From NCBI GenBank assembly GCA_012295275.1, contig CM022671.1, forward strand, positions 17,624,456 to 17,636,955: a DNA stretch of 12,500 nucleotides. The letters run 5' to 3'. The stretch comes from Chrysomallon squamiferum. Lineage: Eukaryota; Mollusca; Gastropoda; Neomphalida; Peltospiridae. Below the pieces are notes generated by a model. The model was not told the origin of the DNA. It searched no databases and saw only the letters and a program-made list of their open reading frames with translations. The position numbers and the translations under genes were made by a program. Positions 7,188 to 12,500 of this stretch are shown piece by piece (position 1 is the stretch's first letter; every line of letters begins with the position of its first letter).

Positions 7188-7216
7188 TTGTGAATTCTTA
7201 TGTATATGTATGTGAT

Positions 7217-7240
7217 ATATGTATATATATATATATATAT
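7217..7240. repeat. (AT)n microsatellite
   Basis: An alternating AT run just right of the palindrome. Confidence 0.9.
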
Positions 7241-7354
7241 AAACTAGGTCTCGTAATAAATATACACATGTTAATTTGTTGTGGTTTATGTGTTAACATT
7301 ACTGACAATTTAACATAATTCATTTTAAAGTTTCCATCAACTCCTTAATACAAA

Positions 7355-7453
7355 ATATATTACACAAACAAACAAATAAATAAATAAAAAAACAACACAC
7401 AAACAAATAAACAAACAAACCCACACACAAACAAACAAAAAAAAAAAAAAAAA
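7355..7453. repeat. A-rich (ACAA/ATAA)n and poly(A) tract
   Basis: Imperfect acaaacaaataaataaat repeats with cacacac insertions end in an A homopolymer at 7438-7453. The + strand nearly lacks G and T through this stretch. Confidence 0.85.
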
Positions 7454-8130
7454 GCACAACAAGTCACAAGTGATCTTTAATGGGAAAAGCAAGTGTTGGT
7501 GTATCACGTAACACAACAGTCTACGGACACTTTCTGAAACTTTCATTCATGAATAATAAATCTGTCCATATAGCCTCTCCAGCCGAGATACATGAATTAA
7601 GATGTTCGTGTTACGTGTACGAAACTAATAAGCCGACCAGCATTAAACAAAAGAATACTTGATGTCGTCTAGAGAATACACAGGACAGTTAAATTAGATT
7701 AAAATATTTCACAAAGTTTTGTTGCCTAAAGAGATAAGAAAAAAATATTATGCTGAGATAAAATAATGGTCCCGGCCTACTTTTCAGATGGTGTAAGCTA
7801 TAAAAAATTTTTTTAAAAAAATAGAAAAAAAAAAAAAAAAATAGAAAAGAAAGGAAGGTATTATAGTTTTGAAATTATGAACGAATATCTAAAAACAAAA
7901 TATTTTACGATTACCAACTCAACAATATATTTGAATAATACTTAATTTGCACAGTAATAAATGAAAGAAGGAATTAAATAAATTATTAAATAAATAATTA
8001 ACTATGCTATGTATTGTTCAGTTATTTATATATTTCATCTTTTAATAGAAAATAATAAGAATATAAAAATTTACAAGAGAGATCAAACTCATTACTCCGG
8101 CGAATATACAATTTATAGAGCAAAGATAGT
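7454..8130. other. AT-rich unique sequence, no gene seen
   Basis: Unique sequence, with an A-rich patch at about 7802-7855. A + frame at 7480-7662 (60 codons) has ordinary amino-acid composition but starts with ATG in a weak context, and no donor or domain is visible. Confidence 0.45.
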
Positions 8131-8135
8131 AGATA

Positions 8136-8140
8136 TGTGT

Positions 8141-8178
<38 letters not shown>
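8136..8178. repeat. (GT)n microsatellite
   Basis: A GT run with one early G interruption, followed by degenerate tgta/tgtt repeats to about 8256. Confidence 0.95.
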
Positions 8179-8181
<3 letters not shown>

Positions 8182-8252
8182 TGTTGTGGTTATATATGTA
8201 CGTATGAATGTATGTATATGTGTTTATGTATGTTTCTCTATGTATGTGTGTG

Positions 8253-8256
<4 letters not shown>

Positions 8257-8309
<53 letters not shown>

Positions 8310-8312
8310 GTA
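8257..8312. repeat. (TA)n followed by (TGTA)n
   Basis: TA runs to about 8297 and then becomes about four gtat units. Confidence 0.95.
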
Positions 8313-8486
8313 ATCTGAGATACTGTTCAAGTCATTTTCTTCAGTTCTGAATACAAATTCGTATAATTAACTCAGTGTCACCGCAAATCATGCTATTTAG
8401 GGTCCTACTGTTAACACACCACGAAACATACTAAACATACTATACATACTATTCCTGGGCTTCTCTGCTTAGTTTTACACATACCT

Positions 8487-8586
<100 letters not shown>

Positions 8587-8615
8587 ATGACAGAGGTAGA
8601 GGGAGAAAGAAAATA

Positions 8616-9540
8616 TGTTCTCATTCTTGTCTTTAATGTTAATGAGACTAGCTAGAGTTAATCCTATTGGCCCGACAAACGTTTTCACTGAATTTACCTG
8701 TTTGTACTGAGGTGAAAGAATGAAGTGCCGCAGAGGACACGGAAACACCTGAAAGCTTAGAATTAATACGGCCATGTGTAAAGTGATGAATACACGATGA
8801 CTGTACAACGATGGAGGCACGCCACGAACTGTTCTTACGCAGAAACGGATCTTTAGTATGTATAGACCCAAGTACAGGAAAGTCATTTGATAAACCAGTT
8901 ATCTGGAAATATCCCAAATGGTCAATCGATTGGTATTGATCTTGCAACCATTATACCTCTTTCAGGACCATGATCCCATTTCCTATTACAAAGGTAACGA
9001 TATTAATTTATATGTATATATATATATATATATATAATCAATGATTAAAATTCAGAGCATTCATATGCAGCAGAAGATACCGTCTTCTGAATTAACATAG
9101 CTCTGAAGTGAAACAACTAGGCATGTTAGAACATTTCACCCAGTTTGTTTTATTTCTTTTAAAAGTAGCTAACAAATTATCAACGGCTGATGCCTTTTCT
9201 TGGTATGTAAGCAGACAGCTTTGGGCAAATCGATACGAAATAGGTAGGCTGGAAACGAGGCAGCACTTTCAGACAAATCTCTCGCCACGGTATTTCTGAC
9301 AAATTTGGTCTGACCTTTGGGATTTTCTGTGTCGTTATTACTAAACAAACTTCACTGGAAGACGTGGCAGCGTGATGGCTAGCAGAGGACGCCAACACGG
9401 GAAGAAATTCAGTTTAGTGTCAAAATCGATAGAAATTGGTTTGATACGCCACTGGAAACAAAACATTTTATTGCTTTCTCGCTTTCTCCCGCGGAAAGTT
9501 TATTTGATTTGAACGGTTATCCAAACACCAACTGAACGAT
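8616..9540. other. Unique sequence, no gene identified
   Basis: Less AT-rich than the flanks and largely free of simple repeats, except (TA)n at about 9013-9036. Several frames of 60-100 codons are open on either strand (8648-8947 minus, 9108-9299 plus, 9180-9398 minus). None has a recognisable domain and none pairs with a clear splice site. A small hairpin, CAGAAGA/TCTTCTG with a 5-nt loop, lies at 9071-9089. Exons of an unknown gene cannot be excluded. Confidence 0.4.
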
Positions 9541-9620
9541 TTTTTTTTTTTTTTTTCTTACCGTGACGATTATTATTATTATTCCTTTTTTTCTCTCTCT
9601 CTCTCTCTATATATATATAC
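9541..9620. repeat. Poly(T), (ATT)n, (CT)n, (AT)n cluster
   Basis: A T run at about 9541-9556, attattatt near 9568-9582, ctctctctc at 9593-9608 and tatatatata to 9620 lie side by side. Confidence 0.9.
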
Positions 9621-9723
9621 ACGTGTGAGTGTCGTGTAAAAGGATATGATGTGAATGTTTAACAAGTGGTAAGTGTGATTCGTGTCACTCTCAGGACTTT
9701 GAGAATTGTTCTGCATATTCGCG

Positions 9724-9750
9724 TGACCCGGGGCAAGGTCAGCTTGGCCT
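9724..9750. promoter_or_regulatory. Nuclear-receptor half-site cluster
   Basis: TGACCC (9724-9729) and AGGTCA (9736-9741) form an everted repeat with a 6-nt spacer. The same AGGTCA with TGGCCT (9745-9750) forms an inverted repeat with a 3-nt spacer, one base from the consensus estrogen response element. Half-sites of this type bind nuclear receptors in animals. Binding here is inference. Confidence 0.3.
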
Positions 9751-9751
9751 G

Positions 9752-9793
9752 TTTTTTTTTTTTTTTCTTGTTTTTTTTTTTTTTTTTTTTTTT
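9752..9793. repeat. Paired poly(T) tracts
   Basis: Two T runs (9752-9766 and 9771-9793) are separated by cttg. They may be simple repeats or the antisense view of poly(A) tails. Confidence 0.95.
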
Positions 9794-9880
9794 ATAAAAT
9801 CAGAATAGTAACTGAATTACGAATGTGTGTATCATCACCCTGCTGTCTTTAAATATCTTTCAAATTCTACCTTTTCGTTG

Positions 9881-9909
<29 letters not shown>
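9881..9909. repeat. Poly(T) tract, 29 bp
   Basis: The longest homopolymer in the window. It ends in ag (tttttttttagcaag), so it also resembles a splice acceptor. Confidence 0.95.
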
Positions 9910-9911
<2 letters not shown>

Positions 9912-10310
9912 CAAGCTGAATAATGCAAATTTGGTAAGTTACGATCATATGATAATGCATGATTTGTATTATACTGATTATAACATTTTAACCATTTCCA
10001 GTCATTTGAATAATTTTCTTAAAACTAATTAATGAATTAAAACTGGTTAGTGCTGGTTATTGGGACGTAGATGACATATCATGATGTACGACGGCTCTTT
10101 ATCCAAAAATAATCTGACGCTGTATTATAGAGTTTTGTCTGAATCGCAGAAATTAGCTAAACTTTCCAAGAACTGACTTTGAGACTAATATTTATTTATT
10201 TATATATTTATTTATACCTTTTATCATGTTTATGTGAAAGTGTAATGGTTACGTTAATTCGTTTATTTAATGTTTATGTAAAATTCGTTATAGATATATG
10301 TTTGTGTGTG
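9910..10310. other. AT-rich unique sequence, no gene seen
   Basis: Plain unique sequence with short (TTTA)n near 10191-10215. No open frame or motif here supports a gene. Confidence 0.5.
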
Positions 10311-10394
10311 TGTCTATACATATATATATATATATATATAAAATATAGATAGATAGAGAGAGAGAGACAGAGACAGAGGCAGACAGACAGAGAT

Positions 10395-10402
<8 letters not shown>
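10311..10402. repeat. (TA)n then degenerate GATA/GACA repeats
   Basis: (TA)n at about 10319-10340 is followed by tagatagatag, agacagag and agacagacag variants leading into the pure AG run. Confidence 0.9.

Positions 10403-10475
<73 letters not shown>
10403..10475. repeat. (AG)n microsatellite, 73 bp
   Basis: An uninterrupted AG run. The minus-strand Ser-Leu frames through it are artefacts. Confidence 0.97.
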
Positions 10476-10478
<3 letters not shown>

Positions 10479-10789
10479 GTACACACAACAGTAGTTAGCT
10501 ACTCATATTAACTGACATCAAGTTCAAATAATGTTATTCTTCTTGCAAATGACCCGCATTCATCTGCACTTTGATATTATCAACAGTCTTATTCGACCAA
10601 GTACACAATGAGCACTGAGTCAAACAGACCGATTTGAACAATCATTTCTTTCACATTTTTCATCTACACTGGTCAACAGGCTGGTTAATATTACACAGTT
10701 AAATAAACATTTGTTTAATGACACCTCAGCGTAGATGGTTATTCACGGTGTTTAAGACTCCGACATGTGATTTTGTTTTCATGTTATTA
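10476..10789. other. Unique sequence, no gene seen
   Basis: Ordinary AT-rich unique sequence without repeats or convincing open frames. Confidence 0.5.
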
Positions 10790-11420
10790 CGTAGATATAA
10801 AACAAATAGCTGACAAAAATTATAGGATATTTTTAATGTAGATTTTCCATTAAGTAGATACATAATATATAATACACAAAAATTAAGTAGAAGAAAAATT
10901 CAATAAGAAAAAATTAGTTTTTTAATTAAATAGATATAAAACAATACACAAAAATTACAGTATATTTTTATTTATTTTCTCAATTAAGTAGATATAAAAC
11001 AAATAATGCACGAAAATTAAAATATATTTTAATTTTAGCTTTAAGTAGATTACAAAACAAAATAAAAATTATAATAATTTCTTCTGTTGTTTTTCCTTTA
11101 TATAGATTAAAAGAAATTATAATAATGTACTTGTATATACATTTTATTAATTACATATAAAACAAACAAAAAAGTAAAATATAAATTATAATAATTTTCC
11201 TTGGTAGCTTTTCCGTTGAAAAGAAATATATTAATTATCTTTTATATTTTTCTATTAAGACAAAAACTCTCAATAATTATAATATTTTTTCTGTAGTCTT
11301 TCCAATAACAAAACACATAAAAAAAAAAAAAAAAAACAAATAATTTTCTTTGGAAATCTTTATATTAACTAGATATAATTATCTTTGTAACCTTTTTTTT
11401 TCGTAACAAAACTGGAATCT
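10790..11420. repeat. Decayed ~57-bp tandem array
   Basis: A TAGATA/TAGATT anchor recurs at 10792, 10855, 10931, 10989, 11046 and 11103, i.e. at spacings of 63, 76, 58, 57 and 57 bp. Each unit runs tagatataaaacaa, then acacaaaaattata, then a T-rich segment, then ttttccattaag. Further copies, recognisable by aattataataattt and ttggtagcttttcc, continue with decay to about 11420 (near 11152, 11184, 11270 and 11340). That gives about ten units of strongly diverged minisatellite or satellite sequence. Confidence 0.6.
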
Positions 11421-11752
11421 TTTGCCTTTGGACAAACTTTTACGGTAAAAATCAAAAGTTGACAGATACAAACAGAAACATAATGAAATCCCAATCCCAA
11501 CTTTATTTAAAACTGACATTTCTCAAGAATTATCTACTAACGCATCGTTATTGTTCAGTTATTTCGTTTATTTTCGATGAATATGCGAGAAAAATCTAGT
11601 TCAATATTTTGTCAGACGATTAATCAAATAAATTCCGCAGTGACCAGAATATTTTAAATGTTTTATACAAATATGATAAAACAGCGAAAATACTGCTCTG
11701 CAACGTGCAGAAGACGATATTCTTGAAGCACACACACTCAAATACATATACA
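11421..11752. other. AT-rich unique sequence, no gene seen
   Basis: Unique sequence without repeats apart from a short cacacactc near 11731. No coding evidence. Confidence 0.5.
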
Positions 11753-11767
11753 TTGTTGTTATTATTA

Positions 11768-11820
<53 letters not shown>

Positions 11821-11904
11821 GTTGTTGTTGTTGTTGTTATTATTATTATTATTTAATTATTAATATTATCGTCATCATTATCATTATTATTGTTGTTTTT
11901 GTTG
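11753..11904. repeat. (TTA/TTG)n trinucleotide array
   Basis: TTA repeats at about 11759-11820 switch cleanly to TTG at 11820-11838, then back to TTA and to mixed TTA, TCA and TTG units to about 11904. Confidence 0.95.
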
Positions 11905-12484
11905 TTGTTATTCTAAAACTTATAAAATTTGTTTTTAATTATTTTGTTACTGACAAAGTTTAAATTAATATTTCGTTAATTTTAGTGTATTCTGTGTTCT
12001 GTATTAAGATGCAGATCAATAAACACAGATCTGGAATCAAACAAACAGAGAACTGTGCCATCATAAATTTTAAAGAGTGTAACTAACTATCTGTTTCTAA
12101 TGTGTGTTCTGTTTAAACTTTAAAATAAATAATTTTCAGTACTAAAGTTTATTTTATTATGAATCGTTAATGTTCTTAAATTCCATAATCATTTTTAGTC
12201 TCTCACTATTTAAAAATAAAAAAACAGTAAAGAAAAACTTTCAGTCTAGATACACGGATGTTGAGTGTATCTATTTTTCTATTTATGTAACAATACGAAT
12301 TTAAATTTAGATTAAAAAAAACCTGGAGATTATTTCAGTATTCAATGATTTAGGTTTTAGCATTAGATAATAACTAACAAACGTTAAGATATTTGGCAAT
12401 AGCTGATAACCTAAATTGTCTAAGATTTGCGATTTTATGCCTACAGTATATTTTATGATTGCTTTATATTATTTATCAAGCATG
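11905..12484. other. AT-rich unique sequence, no gene seen
   Basis: Plain AT-rich DNA. No frame, motif or structure above background could be supported. Confidence 0.5.
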
Positions 12485-12500
12485 CATACACACACACACA
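12485..12500. repeat. (CA)n microsatellite, cut by window edge
   Basis: cacacacaca begins near 12489 and reaches the last base, so its true length is unknown. Confidence 0.85.

Larger units (their letters stand above)
6952..7200. mobile_element. Large imperfect palindrome, MITE/foldback-like
   Basis: The left arm holds ACACTAAGAATTCACAA (6952-6968) and a 22-bp block at 7005-7026 beginning acactaagtattcac. The right arm holds their complements in mirrored order: 7147-7168 is a perfect 22-bp complement of 7005-7026, and ttgtgaattctta (7188-7200) complements 6956-6968. CA-rich spacers on the left face GT-rich spacers on the right. The centre is (TA)n at 7055-7087 and 7112-7128, with attggaacg repeated at 7089-7097 and 7127-7135. 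This symmetry suits a miniature inverted-repeat or foldback element expanded by microsatellites. No target-site duplication or transposase was found. Confidence 0.5.

Noticed and set aside
9071-9089. 7-bp hairpin CAGAAGA/TCTTCTG
   Set aside because: A perfect but short stem; several such dyads are expected by chance in 12.5 kb.
9108-9398. Opposed frames of 63 and 72 codons
   Set aside because: Overlapping open frames on both strands without domain, splice or codon support; chance in a GC-neutral stretch.

Overview
The window looks like intergenic and intronic DNA from a metazoan nuclear genome. It is strongly AT-rich and crowded with long di-, tri- and tetranucleotide microsatellites: (CT)n/(GA)n, (GT)n/(CA)n, (AT)n, (TACA)n, (TTTA/CTTA)n and (TTA/TTG)n. 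It carries poly(A)/poly(T) tracts and a tRNA-headed, SINE-like unit, and shows no prokaryotic gene packing. The repeat spectrum recalls a mollusc, perhaps a cephalopod such as an octopus. That assignment is inference; no gene here names the species.

Layout. 1-275: a decayed ~25-bp minisatellite. 305-658: unassigned unique sequence. 659-849: a tRNA-like cloverleaf followed by a body and an (AT)n/(AC)n tail, read as a SINE. 1209-1296: pure (CT)n. 1599-1626: a perfect 11-bp stem hairpin. 1875-2145: a compound trinucleotide array, followed by a CpG-rich unique block (2215-2410). 2599-2890: (AC)n, (GTAT)n and an AATAT pentamer repeat.

The only convincing coding sequence is an exon at 3016-3242 on the + strand. 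It starts with ATG in a strong context and ends at a near-consensus GTAAGT donor. A phase-compatible candidate terminal exon lies at 5242-5281, followed at once by two AATAAA signals; spliced, they would encode 88 residues. A competing acceptor at 4041-4042 gives a different short tail. I do not recognise the protein. The proposed intron holds a (GT)n-(GA)n compound tract 40 bp past the donor and a (TTTA/CTTA)n block.

6180-6600 is a GC- and CpG-richer island. It holds an E2F/YY1-like site, an NRF1-like palindrome and two strong hairpins (6256-6320 and 6510-6540), and it looks like a promoter or a structured RNA locus. 6952-7200 is a large imperfect palindrome around (TA)n, resembling a MITE or foldback element. 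7250-9720 is mostly plain unique sequence with microsatellites, ending in a small cluster of nuclear-receptor half-sites (9724-9750). 9752-9909 has long poly(T) runs. 10790-11420 is a second decayed tandem array with units of ~57 bp. 11753-11904 is a (TTA/TTG)n block, and the remainder is AT-rich unique sequence.

No protein-level system such as a defence, biosynthetic or viral cluster is visible. The most unusual material is structural: the hairpins of the 6.2-6.6 kb island, the 7.0-7.2 kb palindrome and the two decayed tandem arrays.
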